This document shows, in pieces, positions 25,250 through 33,958 of a DNA stretch of 64,000 bases. The position numbers and the translations under genes were made by a program. Source of the DNA: Nitrospira sp. (GTDB taxonomy: Bacteria > Nitrospirota > Nitrospiria > Nitrospirales > Nitrospiraceae); NCBI GenBank assembly GCA_005116835.1, contig SWDM01000016.1, forward strand, positions 1-64,000. The letters are read 5' to 3'. Positions within the stretch are counted from its first letter, which is position 1. Each line of letters opens with the position of its first letter. Below the pieces are notes generated by a model that searched no databases, was not told where the DNA came from, and saw only the letters and a list, made by a program, of their open reading frames with translations.

Positions 25250-26563
25250 TTACTTTGCCATCGCCGTGCCGTAATAGGTGTCGACGATGACACCGATCTC
25301 TTTCAGCATGGCAGTCGGGAGCGTGCCGCCCGCGCAGACGATCACGGCGTCGTTCTTCATAGTGATTTCTTTCCCCGCGTGACTCAGCGTCACATTGTCC
25401 GTCCCGATCTCCTTCACGTTGGCATCCACATACACCGTGATTCTTTTTTTCTCTACGCCCAGTTTAAGCAGTTGGCGATTCTTGGACTTCGGGCGGGTAA
25501 AAATTTCATCGCCGCGGCAGGAAATGGTGACCGTGGTGTCGCGTTCTGCGGCAATCGACAAGGCGGCTTCCGCTGCGCTATCTCCACCGCCCACCACCAG
25601 CACATGCAGCCCACGATATTGCTCCGCATCGATTAGGCTGTAGACAACCTTGGATTGCTCTTCCCCCGGCACGCCGAGCTTGCGGGGCGTACCGCGCCGG
25701 CCGATGGCAAGGAGCACGTTCTTCGCTTTATAATTATCCTTCGACGTCTTCACCAGGAAACCGCTTCCAGTTTTTACGATCGAATCCATGCGCTCCGAGA
25801 AATTGATCTTGATGTGATTCTCACGGGTAATCTTGCCCCAAAACTCCAGCAGCTCCTCTTTCGTAATTTCGTACCTATTGAACTTGCCGACAATGGGCAG
25901 CGTCATGGGCGCCGTCATGGCCAGTTTCCGGCGCGGGTAGTGAAAGATTGAACCACCGAGCGAGTCTTCCTGCTCGACCGTCACGAATTTCAGTCCGGAC
26001 TCCTTGGCCGCCAGCGACGCGGAGATACCGGCCGGCCCCGCGCCGACAATCACCACATCCAGCTCGTCCCCCTTCGCTTTGTTTTTCCTGATCGTCTCAA
26101 TCGCTCGTTTGCCTTGATCCACTCCCTTGCGGATCAATCCCATCCCTCCCAACTCCCCGGCAATAAAGATACCGGACACGTTGGTTTCGAAGGTCGGTTT
26201 GACTTGAGGGATATCGATCCCTCGTTTCTCCGTCCCGAACACCAGCTGAATGGCTTCCACTGGGCAGGCCGCCTCGCAAGCCCCATGACCGATACAGTGA
26301 TCGGGCTGCACGAGCGTCGCTTTCCCTCTAATGATCCCGAGCGCATGCTCCGGACAGGCTTTCACACAGGCGCTGGAGCCGATACACTTGTTCGTATCGA
26401 TCACCGGATGCAGGGTGAGAGGCTCAGGGATACTTTCCTTCTCTGTTTCCTTCAGACGGGCACGATAGTGAGTTTCCCGCTTATGATGACGGCGGTAATA
26501 CAGAGTCAACGCAAAAACCACCGGCAAGAGGTAGAGCATGGTGATGAGATATGATTGAGACAT
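25250..26563 (-). CDS. Membrane-anchored 2[4Fe-4S] ferredoxin/FAD pyridine-nucleotide oxidoreductase
   Basis: This 437-residue redox protein has one N-terminal membrane helix (YLITMLYLLPVVFALTLYY). A bacterial ferredoxin domain follows (C-I-G-S-S-A-C-V-K-A-C-P near residue 61 and C-I-G-H-G-A-C-E-A-A-C-P near 90), predicting two [4Fe-4S] clusters. Then comes a thioredoxin-reductase-like flavoprotein with G-A-G-P-A-G (FAD) near 173 and G-G-G-D-S-A-A-E (NAD(P)H) near 330. The redox CxxC of thioredoxin reductase is absent, so it more likely passes electrons between pyridine nucleotide, FAD and the clusters. GGAAGG precedes ATG 26563. It lies downstream of ccmI and the porin/cytochrome genes, suggesting a role in their electron chain. 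Confidence 0.85.
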   Translation of the reverse strand: MSQSYLITMLYLLPVVFALTLYYRRHHKRETHYRARLKETEKESIPEPLTLHPVIDTNKCIGSSACVKACPEHALGIIRGKATLVQPDHCIGHGACEAACPVEAIQLVFGTEKRGIDIPQVKPTFETNVSGIFIAGELGGMGLIRKGVDQGKRAIETIRKNKAKGDELDVVIVGAGPAGISASLAAKESGLKFVTVEQEDSLGGSIFHYPRRKLAMTAPMTLPIVGKFNRYEITKEELLEFWGKITRENHIKINFSERMDSIVKTGSGFLVKTSKDNYKAKNVLLAIGRRGTPRKLGVPGEEQSKVVYSLIDAEQYRGLHVLVVGGGDSAAEAALSIAAERDTTVTISCRGDEIFTRPKSKNRQLLKLGVEKKRITVYVDANVKEIGTDNVTLSHAGKEITMKNDAVIVCAGGTLPTAMLKEIGVIVDTYYGTAMAK

Positions 26564-26578
26564 TCGACCTTCCTATCG

Positions 26579-27856
26579 CTATGGAATTTCACGATCGATG
26601 ACGACGGTGACCCTGCTGTTACCAGGCTTCACCGGCTGACTCATTCCCTCCAGATCGCCACGTTGCGGCCTGGCCTGGCCGGACTTCGACAGACGCGCCA
26701 CAATCACCACCGATCCTGCGTCGGACAGTTTCCTGGATGGCATGGGGCTCGTTGAGTCATCAAGCCGGAACGTAAAGGGCAGATCCAGTTTCCTGGCCCG
26801 CACGATCGACACAGGCATAGGCGGGCCGTTGATCGCCCGCGCAAACACGAACAACGTATCCGTTGGGGCGCCGTTGCCAGCAAGATTCGGCGCCAGGTTC
26901 ACTGTCCCACTGATTGCAGTAGCCTGACCGCTAGGCTTTGCCGAAAAGGCGGCCAGACTGACCGCCTTGGCCATTGCCGGTTGTTCGCCGGCTAATCCTT
27001 TGGCTTCGGCGATATCCGAGAGCAGTTCTCGTCGGACGTCTCCTTCCGCATCTGGGGGGAGATGCGCGTCAGCTTGTTCCCAATACCGCGCTGCTTGCCT
27101 AAAGTCACTACGGTCGAATGCCACAGTCCCGGCTAACATCAGCGCTTTGACATGGTTCGGATCAATCTTAAGCGCCTGCTGAATCAAGACTTCCGGCTTC
27201 CCTGCCAGCTTGCGGCCATGCAGCATGCCGAGAGCATCGGCATAGTCGACAAGCAGCTGGGGGTCGTCAGGGATCAACTTCATCGCCCTCTCATACATCG
27301 GCATCGCGTCGGCATGCCGCCCGATTTCTACATACGAGCGAGCGAGAAGAGCCCACCCCACTCCGTAGTCTGGACTCTGCTCGAGTCGTTTTTTCAGCCG
27401 CTCGGAAAGCGCATCGAGCCCTTCGGATGTTTCGTGGGCATTGTCCAACCCGGCTCGTGCCGCTGATGAGGATACGGTGGGAAGTATGATCGCCTGCTGA
27501 TTACCCCACTCCAAGTACAGCAATCCGCTTACGACCGGAATGATGACCGCTATTGCCACTCCAACCGCTCGGTTGTTCACCGGCCACAATCGCGCCAGCG
27601 GGCCAGCCTCAGCCGGCCCAGTCTCGTCAAGCAATCGCCGTTCGAGTTCCCGCTTCGATTGTTCATATTGTTCATCGGTCAGCATGGTGCGCTTATGGTC
27701 CTGATCCAATTCGGCAAATTGCTGGCGATAGACCGACAGCGCCTCTTGACCTTCTTCATTCTTCGATAGCTCTTGGCGCTTGAACAGCGGCCGCAGGATC
27801 AGACCCATGACGAGCAACGTCATGATCCAAGCAATAAACCAAAATGCGAGGGTCAT
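26579..27856 (-). CDS. ccmI: c-type cytochrome biogenesis protein CcmI (TPR)
   Basis: This 425-residue protein presents apocytochrome c to the haem lyase. The start ATG 27856 is followed by a membrane helix (W-F-I-A-W-I-M-T-L-L-V-M-G-L-I-L) and a cytoplasmic helical hairpin with V-Y-R-Q-Q-F-A-E-L-D-Q-D and L-L-D-E-T, typical of CcmI. A second membrane helix (A-I-A-V-I-I-P-V-V-S-G-L-L-Y-L) precedes periplasmic TPR repeats (W-A-L-L-A-R-S-Y-V-E-I-G-R-H-A-D-A) and the C-terminal beta domain. It lies 15 bases before the ferredoxin/FAD gene. Placement beside genes for nearly fifty haem sites fits a maturation role; the other ccm genes are not in the window. Confidence 0.88.
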   Translation of the reverse strand: MTLAFWFIAWIMTLLVMGLILRPLFKRQELSKNEEGQEALSVYRQQFAELDQDHKRTMLTDEQYEQSKRELERRLLDETGPAEAGPLARLWPVNNRAVGVAIAVIIPVVSGLLYLEWGNQQAIILPTVSSSAARAGLDNAHETSEGLDALSERLKKRLEQSPDYGVGWALLARSYVEIGRHADAMPMYERAMKLIPDDPQLLVDYADALGMLHGRKLAGKPEVLIQQALKIDPNHVKALMLAGTVAFDRSDFRQAARYWEQADAHLPPDAEGDVRRELLSDIAEAKGLAGEQPAMAKAVSLAAFSAKPSGQATAISGTVNLAPNLAGNGAPTDTLFVFARAINGPPMPVSIVRARKLDLPFTFRLDDSTSPMPSRKLSDAGSVVIVARLSKSGQARPQRGDLEGMSQPVKPGNSRVTVVIDREIP

Positions 27857-27904
27857 GAATGTCCCGCCTCTCGTGGCATGTGAGCGAGACATGTATGACG
27901 TGCG

Positions 27905-27955
27905 CAACTCGAAGTTCTGAGCGCTGAGTTCTGAGTGCTGAGCTCGAAGCTCCGA
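27905..27955. repeat. 7-nt-phased repeat array (TGAGNNC)
   Basis: GAAGTTC, TGAGCGC, TGAGTTC, TGAGTGC, TGAGCTC and GAAGCTC follow each other in a perfect seven-base register between the porin and ccmI genes. A related stretch lies near 48000-48062. No function is evident. Confidence 0.6.
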
Positions 27956-28074
27956 CCAGGTCCGTCTTCAGCCTTCATACAGCCTCACCCATCCCATTTT
28001 TCTTGCGAGCCCCACCCCACTCACTTGTCGCATGGCACTCCGCCATTTCGCGACAAGCCTCCTGAATATGCGTA

Positions 28075-30363
28075 CTAAGAGAAGTCCCATCGAAGACCGA
28101 AGAAAAAAAACTGCCTCGAGGTCGAGTCTTTTAATGTCGCGCTCTGTGTCAGCGTTTTCTCCAGCCCACCTGAGGCTTCGAGGGTCCAATTATCGAAAAA
28201 GCGATAATTTATTCGAGCCGTCGGGGTCACGCGATACAGATCGACGTCAAAACTGTCTTTCTGATGATAGAGCAGAACAAACGTGTCGAACTGCACATTT
28301 TGTCCGAGGCGAGCCAATGAATTGAGCGTGAGGGATTGTGCTCGGTATGCCTGGCTCGTAATGTAGCTGGCGTTTGCCACAAAGGTCATATTCTCAACCG
28401 GAAAATTCGTTCCAATCGCTTGCGCCGTATAGGTCCATATATTTCCAGTCCCAGGCAATGCTTGCAAGGAACAAGCGGCGTCGGTCGTCGCGTTCGGGTT
28501 GAGAAAGAGGGTGCTGCTGCCTGGCAGGATTACCAAGCAGTTTGTGGCCCCTGTGCCGGAAATTCGATTGAGACGGACGTCTCCACCGAGCTGCCAATCC
28601 TTGCTCACGGCATGAAGCACCCCGGCAAGAACCTGGTCGCTGGTCGCGGTTACAGCCTTCGCCTGTTCCCGCAAGAGACTTTCGTTCGTCGGATTGATGT
28701 TCTGAAGAGTGGCATTCGGAGTCCCGAAGAGCGCATTTGTCGTTTGCAAATAGGGCGTTCTTCGATGGTCCAGCAATACGGTATAGGTCGTCTTGTCGGT
28801 CACCCAGGTTCCGTTGAGCATCGCGACGTTAAGAACGTTGTACGACACGTCGTAGTCGATTAAACTGAACGCATTCTTCCCGTTTGACGCAAACCGCAAT
28901 TCTGTCCCTACTGCTCTGCGGTCCACTACGCCGTTGACCATCTGGTTGATGACGTACAGATTGGCGTTCCAGGCCTGCCCGATCGGACCGATATCCACAT
29001 TCGCCCCGTAAAAGTAGCGGCTCAAGTCCGCCCGAAAATTCCGAGGATCGTCCGGCACGTAGTTGGAACTCAAGCTGAATTGCCGAGGCTGACCTGCGAT
29101 AAGGTTCACATTCAGGAATTGAGGCACGGCGACGTAGCGTACCCAGGCTCCGTCGAAACGGAAATCCAGTACACCCCCTGTATTTCCAGGCTGTCGGCCG
29201 ACTCGGATGAAATATGAATCCTGACTCGCATGTTCGAAGTAGAGGGCTCTAAGCCTGCTGATATCTCGCCTTAGGTCTGTGGTGGCCAGGAAGTCGTGCG
29301 ACTGCGTGCCGCGCACAACGAATTTGTTGTCGTACTCGTCTTTCCGGTATCGTCCTGTTACGTCGAACGCCGACTGCAGCAAAGACTGGTCTTGGTTATG
29401 GCGGTTCGTGGTGCTATTCGCCACTTTGTCCGTCGTCGTTGTCTGGGAATATCCGCCATAATAGTACGTGTATGCGCTCCCGTAGACCCGCGTTTCATCG
29501 ATCTTCTTACTCGGCCTGCTGGCCTTGGATTGTGCAAATTGACCCGTAGTCTCCTCCAACGATGCCAACCGTTGACGTACCCTCGCCGCTTCTTCTCCCT
29601 CCGGGAAAAGCTTGAGGTAGAGCTCATATTCCGTTTTCGCTTTTGCATATTCCTTGTTCCGTTGCCTCGCCACTCCAACCCATTCCTGAGCCCCTCGCGA
29701 TTGCTTATTCGGCGGGAGATTGAGCAGTGCATTGAATATCTGCACTGCGCTCTCATGCTCTCCGACGTTCAGCGCCTTACGGCCCAGCTTCATTAGATCT
29801 TCAGCATAGGCCTCGACATTCATCCCGGGACCAAACGGCGGAATGTCGAACGACTGTTTCGGTCCCTTCTCTTCCAGCGATGGCGATGATGGGGTGTCAA
29901 TCTCTTGCGGAAGCGCCGGGCGATCTAACTTGACCGAAATTACAATCCGGCTGCTGCTTCTGATGTCCCGCTGGCTCACGCGAAACCGCACCGGTTTGGC
30001 AAATTGAATTGAGAGACCGTTTGTCCCTTGGTCGGGAAATGTAACGGAAAATTTCGGGATCAGGTCGCTGGGAGGCGATGTTGCTAACTCTCGCGGGAAT
30101 CTGCGCGAGCGATCCAGATCGGGGAAGTCGAGAAATATTCTAATGAGATCGCCTTGTTGGGAGGGGGTATGCCGTAAATACAGTGCCCGCGCATTGAAGA
30201 TAATATGGATCTCCGCAGTTGTCGGGGTTTCGACAATCTCAATGTGGTCAAGAACCTGCGCAGCAACCGAAGTCGGCGCTAGAAGGCCACATAGGGCAAA
30301 GACTCCGCACAGAAAGATTGCCCACGCCGCAAGGCGTAATTTCCCCAGATCAATTCTTGTCAA
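28075..30363 (-). CDS. Outer-membrane beta-barrel protein with AMIN-like and TPR N-terminal regions
   Basis: This 762-residue exported protein starts with TTG 30363 (GAGGAT upstream). The signal peptide is followed by an AMIN-like beta domain at about residues 38-150 (I-E-I-V-E-T-P-T-T-A-E-I-H-I-I-F and I-R-I-F-L-D-F-P-D). TPR-like helices follow at 185-265 (A-V-Q-I-F-N-A-L-L-N-L-P-P-N and Y-E-L-Y-L-K-L-F-P-E-G). From about 290 onward it is rich in alternating hydrophobic strands with many tyrosines and ends F-F-F-F-G-L-R-W-D-F-S, as beta barrels do. It lies downstream of the 25-haem cytochrome on the same strand. By analogy with porin-cytochrome complexes it could hold or serve that cytochrome, but it is not visibly homologous to MtrB. 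Confidence 0.72.
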   Translation of the reverse strand: MTRIDLGKLRLAAWAIFLCGVFALCGLLAPTSVAAQVLDHIEIVETPTTAEIHIIFNARALYLRHTPSQQGDLIRIFLDFPDLDRSRRFPRELATSPPSDLIPKFSVTFPDQGTNGLSIQFAKPVRFRVSQRDIRSSSRIVISVKLDRPALPQEIDTPSSPSLEEKGPKQSFDIPPFGPGMNVEAYAEDLMKLGRKALNVGEHESAVQIFNALLNLPPNKQSRGAQEWVGVARQRNKEYAKAKTEYELYLKLFPEGEEAARVRQRLASLEETTGQFAQSKASRPSKKIDETRVYGSAYTYYYGGYSQTTTTDKVANSTTNRHNQDQSLLQSAFDVTGRYRKDEYDNKFVVRGTQSHDFLATTDLRRDISRLRALYFEHASQDSYFIRVGRQPGNTGGVLDFRFDGAWVRYVAVPQFLNVNLIAGQPRQFSLSSNYVPDDPRNFRADLSRYFYGANVDIGPIGQAWNANLYVINQMVNGVVDRRAVGTELRFASNGKNAFSLIDYDVSYNVLNVAMLNGTWVTDKTTYTVLLDHRRTPYLQTTNALFGTPNATLQNINPTNESLLREQAKAVTATSDQVLAGVLHAVSKDWQLGGDVRLNRISGTGATNCLVILPGSSTLFLNPNATTDAACSLQALPGTGNIWTYTAQAIGTNFPVENMTFVANASYITSQAYRAQSLTLNSLARLGQNVQFDTFVLLYHQKDSFDVDLYRVTPTARINYRFFDNWTLEASGGLEKTLTQSATLKDSTSRQFFFFGLRWDFS

Positions 30364-30402
30364 AGAAATCCTCTGTAGATGGGAGGTTCGTTCAATCCAA
30401 CA

Positions 30403-30519
30403 CTAATCCGATGAATCCGTCGGCAAGCACATACACCGGAGACCGGCATGATCGTTGAGGAGAAGTAGCAGTAAGACAGCGCCCCTGGCCTGTGGCGTTT
30501 TCGTTCTCCAACCCATCAT
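30403..30519 (-). CDS. Possible 38-residue peptide between cytochrome and porin genes
   Basis: ATG 30519 (or 30516) is preceded by a near-perfect GGAGGG ribosome binding site. The frame encodes a basic N-terminus (W-R-T-K-T-P-Q-A-R-G), a short run of leucines and a tail with two cysteines (R-C-M-C). The leucine run is too short for a membrane helix. It sits 39 bases before the porin start, on the same strand. It may be a leader peptide or a small protein; I have no family match, and it could be chance sequence. Confidence 0.3.
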   Translation of the reverse strand: MMGWRTKTPQARGAVLLLLLLNDHAGLRCMCLPTDSSD

Positions 30520-30598
30520 TGATTCCCTCCTATTTCTTAAAGGGTTTGGTGGTGTGGCACCCGGAGGTGTCACAGGAAAGGGGTGTCCGATGGCTTCG

Positions 30599-32578
30599 TC
30601 AAAAACTGTTGCCGACTCTGTGGCAGCCAGAGTTGTCGCAAGAGTTTGGCGCATTTGAGTTTGGCCTAGGTCTAGTACTCGTATGGTCCGACGGTCTAGT
30701 ACCCTGCACGCCTAACCAATTCATGCCACGCTCATGACAGGTGTTACATTGCCCTGGCGTCGCCACCACCGAACTGTGGTATCTCGATCCGGCAAAGGCC
30801 GTTGTGGATCTGTGACAGGTCTCGCAGGCCGTGGAGACCGGGATGTGGTTTGCTGGTTTACCCAACGCCGTCGAGCCGTTATGGCAGGTCGCACAGCCCG
30901 TCGTAATCCCTGTATGACTGAATTGTGCGCCCGTAAAGGTCGTCGTCGATCGATGGCAGGTCTCACAGGACTGCGTCGTCGGTACGTGCGATGCTGCCTT
31001 GCCCCGCGCCGTCGTCCCGTTGTGGCAGGTCGCGCAGCCGTTCACGATCCCCGTATGATTAAATGCCGCCCCTGCAAATGACGTCGTGGATCGGTGGCAC
31101 GTCTCGCAGGCCTGTGTCGTCGGTACGTGCGATGCTGCCTTGCCCCGCGCCGTCGTCCCGTTGTGGCAGGTCGCGCACCCGCTCACGATCCCCGTATGAT
31201 TGAATGTCGCCCCCGCAAATGACGTCGTCGATCGATGGCAGGTCTCACAGGACTGCGTCGTCGGTACGTGCGATGCTGCCTTGCCCCGCGCCGTCGTCCC
31301 GTTGTGGCAGGTCGCGCAGCCGTTCACGATCCCCGTATGATTGAACGCCGCCCCCGTAAACGTCGTGGTGGACCGGTGGCACGTCTCACAGGCTTGCGTC
31401 GTCGGCACATGCGTGGCTGCCTTACCCCGCGCCGTCGTCCCGTTGTGGCAGGTCGCGCACCCGCTCACGATCCCCGTATGATTGAACGCCGCCCCTGTAA
31501 ACGTCGTGGTGGACCGGTGGCAGGTTTCGCAGCCCGCCGTCGTCGGCACATGCGTGGCTGCCTTACCCCGCGCCGTTGTTCCGTTGTGGCAGCTCGCGCA
31601 CCCCGCCACGATCCCCGTATGATTAAATGCCGCCCCCGTAAATGTCGTCGTCGATCGGTGGCAGGTCTCACAGGCCGCCGTCGTCGGCACATGCGATGCT
31701 GCCTTACCCCGCGCCGTCGTCCCGTTGTGGCAGGTCGCGCACCCGCTCACGATCCCCGTGTGGTTAAACGCCGCCCCTGTAAACGTCGTCGTCGACCGGT
31801 GGCAGGTTTCGCAGCCCGCCGTCGTCGGCACATGCGTGGCTGCCTTACCCCGCGCCGTCGTCCCGTTGTGACAGGTCGCGCAGCCGTTCACGATCCCCGC
31901 ATGGTTGAATCCACCACTGACAAGTAACCAGTTTGCTACACCAACCCGATGGCAGGAGTCGCAAGAAGCAGTTGTCAGAAGGTGACCGGACGACTTCCCC
32001 CTTGCCTGGACGCCGTTGTGGCAAGTTGCGCAGGTGCCCGGCACAACCCCTGTGTGTTTGAAAGCTGCCCCAGTCCAGCCAACCGTCCGATGGCAACTGT
32101 CGCAGCTCATGGTCGTTGGAATGTGTGTGCTGGGCTTGCCCTCTGCGGTACTTCGATTGTGGCATTTGGAGCAGGTTCCTGGAGCCACTCCGTTGTGTGT
32201 AAAAAACGCAGGGGTCCAACTCGTCGTCCGATGGCAGCTGCTGCAATTGACCGTGGTAGGAAGGTGATTCGCCGGCTTAAAGGTGGAAACGACTCGCCCG
32301 CCTGGTGAATGGCATTGCGCACACTGTGTCGGCGTTCCTCTGAAAATACCTTGCAGGTGGCACCGTTGACATTCAACCTGTGCATGGCCGCCACTGAGCG
32401 GGAAACCGGTCGCACTGTGATCGATTTCAATGTCTGTGCGGACTCGTCCTTGAGCATCGGCGGTATCCGGCATCAACAGTGTCGCGCCGCATACCGCGAG
32501 AAATCCGGCGACGATTGCCGAGGCAAAGAACTGAAGCCCGGTACGCCATATCGATTGACTCATGTTTGCACCTGTCAT
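30599..32578 (-). CDS. Multihaem c-type cytochrome, 24 CxxCH plus one Cx4CH motif
   Basis: This 659-residue exported cytochrome (signal peptide F-A-S-A-I-V-A-G-F-L-A-V-C-G-A-T-L-L) has 24 CxxCH haem sites and a final C-D-N-S-G-C-H (Cx4CH), so up to 25 haems. The central part is a tandem array of a 47-residue, two-haem unit (C-A-T-C-H-N-G-T-T-A-R-G-K and C-E-T-C-H-R-S) repeated about seven to eight times with few changes. Each unit also supplies extra histidines (F-N-H-T-G-I and S-H-V-P-T-T) able to act as second axial ligands. ATG 32578 has GGAG upstream; ATG 32563 (with AGGTG) is equally possible. No membrane anchor follows the signal. It is likely periplasmic or surface-located, acting as an electron conduit. 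Confidence 0.9.
   Translation of the reverse strand: MTGANMSQSIWRTGLQFFASAIVAGFLAVCGATLLMPDTADAQGRVRTDIEIDHSATGFPLSGGHAQVECQRCHLQGIFRGTPTQCAQCHSPGGRVVSTFKPANHLPTTVNCSSCHRTTSWTPAFFTHNGVAPGTCSKCHNRSTAEGKPSTHIPTTMSCDSCHRTVGWTGAAFKHTGVVPGTCATCHNGVQARGKSSGHLLTTASCDSCHRVGVANWLLVSGGFNHAGIVNGCATCHNGTTARGKAATHVPTTAGCETCHRSTTTFTGAAFNHTGIVSGCATCHNGTTARGKAASHVPTTAACETCHRSTTTFTGAAFNHTGIVAGCASCHNGTTARGKAATHVPTTAGCETCHRSTTTFTGAAFNHTGIVSGCATCHNGTTARGKAATHVPTTQACETCHRSTTTFTGAAFNHTGIVNGCATCHNGTTARGKAASHVPTTQSCETCHRSTTSFAGATFNHTGIVSGCATCHNGTTARGKAASHVPTTQACETCHRSTTSFAGAAFNHTGIVNGCATCHNGTTARGKAASHVPTTQSCETCHRSTTTFTGAQFSHTGITTGCATCHNGSTALGKPANHIPVSTACETCHRSTTAFAGSRYHSSVVATPGQCNTCHERGMNWLGVQGTRPSDHTSTRPRPNSNAPNSCDNSGCHRVGNSF
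30860..31915 (-). repeat. Tandem 141-bp repeats inside the cytochrome gene
   Basis: The block encoding the two-haem unit recurs every 141 bases (for example TTGTGGCAGGTCGCGCA near 31020, 31161, 31302, 31443 and so on). Copies differ mostly at silent or interchangeable codons, which points to recent amplification or gene conversion. Confidence 0.85.
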
Positions 32579-33011
32579 TGCAGCTCCATTGCACTTAGTG
32601 TTGCCGCTTATTACTTTCTTCACTCACTGGGAATTGAATCCCATTGTTGTTTCGTCGTGGGCGTTGTACAGGAATTCGCGGGAGTGCCATCCCGGTCGCG
32701 GTGGCATTACGCAAGAGGTATGCCTTGGGGGAGAAAACATCACAGGCATGAGGTTTCTGCGTGGAACGGAGGATCTCATGCGTAGACCTACCCATAGGAC
32801 AGAGGACTCATCCTGTACAAACGAGTAGGCCTGCACATACAGGCGCTACAGATGAAACTCCTTCGCCTTAGGTCGTAAAGATCCAAAGCCCTTCAAGTTA
32901 GTGTGCTGAAAAGCAGGCCCAGGAGTTGCTCTATTGTAGCCGCGACCTTCGGCGCATTGGTTACAACCAAATCAACACACCAACCTTCACTACACATTAA
33001 GGTGAATCACC
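32579..33011. promoter_or_regulatory. Divergent promoter region between the two multihaem cytochrome loci
   Basis: These roughly 430 non-coding bases separate the minus-strand cytochrome/porin genes from the plus-strand cytochrome-b/cytochrome-c genes, so both transcripts should start here. I could not recognise a specific operator or sigma-54 type promoter. A short frame at 32595-32836 looks non-coding. Confidence 0.4.
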
Positions 33012-33941
33012 ATGCCTGTCGTTGAACCTCTCGCTCAAGTCAGAGTTAGAACGACCGCCGTACCCCGTCCGGTGGCAAAACCAGTCTCAAGGCCGGATGG
33101 CACCGCGTCCTCCGCCCCTTCATCTTCTTTCTTAAATCGACTCCTTGTCATCACAATCATGGGCCTCTGTCTGTGGGTGGGCTACAAGGTGGCGACAGGG
33201 AATTATTACACCCCACGCTCAAACTTCGGCTTTTACCTGGGAGTTGTCGGCTCAACGATGATGCTCTTGATGCTGGCCTACCCTCTGCGCAAACACGTGA
33301 GCTTCATGCAACGATGGGGTGCCCTCAAAAATTGGTTCCGCCTCCATATGATCATGGGAATCGTCGGTCCAACCCTCGTGCTGTTCCATTCCACCTTTCA
33401 TCTCCGATCCGCCAACGCGACGATTGCCCTCTTCAGCATGTTAGGGGTCGTGATCAGCGGCATCATCGGCCGTTTTGTCTACACCAAGATCCACTATGGT
33501 CTCTATGGCAGGCGCGCCACGCTGGGAAAAATTCGGGAGGAGCTCGCAGGCCTTTCCAGCGAGGCAAAATCACGGCTGCACTTTGCGCCTCGCGTGGAAG
33601 AATGGCTCCAATCGTTCGAACGTGACTCGATGCAACTTGATCGCACCTTCACCTCACACCTCTTCAGCCCTCTGACGATCGGATTGAAACGGAGCATTTT
33701 GACTTTTCGTTGCAAGCGTGAACTGCAGAAAATTCTGAGAACCGAGCGGCATCCGGACATCCGTGGGGGGGCGCCGGAAGCGATCCAATTGGCATCGTCG
33801 TATTTACGAGAGTGCGAGCGCGTCGCCCAATTCAGCACCTACGAGCGCCTCTTCTCCTTATGGCACGTTCTCCATATTCCTTTGATCTACGTACTGGCCG
33901 CTTGTACGATCTTTCATATCGTAGCTGCCTATATGTACTGA
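33012..33941 (+). CDS. Cytochrome-b-like integral membrane protein
   Basis: This 309-residue membrane protein has a proline-rich cytoplasmic N-terminus and about five helices: near 45-63 (LLVITIMGLCLWVGYKVA), 75-94, 113-134, 138-160 and 285-307. Histidines stand at helix positions suited to haem b or quinol chemistry: R-L-H-M-I-M-G-I-V-G-P-T-L-V-L-F-H-S-T-F-H and W-H-V-L-H-I-P plus F-H-I-V-A-A-Y. A soluble loop of about 110 residues separates the fourth and fifth helices. AAGGTG precedes ATG 33012. The next gene, the 24-haem cytochrome, begins 18 bases after its stop, so the pair could form a membrane b/multihaem c complex exchanging electrons with the quinone pool. The subfamily is not identified. 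Confidence 0.75.
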   Translation: MPVVEPLAQVRVRTTAVPRPVAKPVSRPDGTASSAPSSSFLNRLLVITIMGLCLWVGYKVATGNYYTPRSNFGFYLGVVGSTMMLLMLAYPLRKHVSFMQRWGALKNWFRLHMIMGIVGPTLVLFHSTFHLRSANATIALFSMLGVVISGIIGRFVYTKIHYGLYGRRATLGKIREELAGLSSEAKSRLHFAPRVEEWLQSFERDSMQLDRTFTSHLFSPLTIGLKRSILTFRCKRELQKILRTERHPDIRGGAPEAIQLASSYLRECERVAQFSTYERLFSLWHVLHIPLIYVLAACTIFHIVAAYMY

Positions 33942-33958
33942 CTCTCAATCAACCTATC

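Noticed and set aside
30860-31915. Possible CRISPR array because of regular repeats
   Set aside because: The 141-bp period is within a coding frame, each unit encodes two CxxCH haem sites, and there are no unique spacers.
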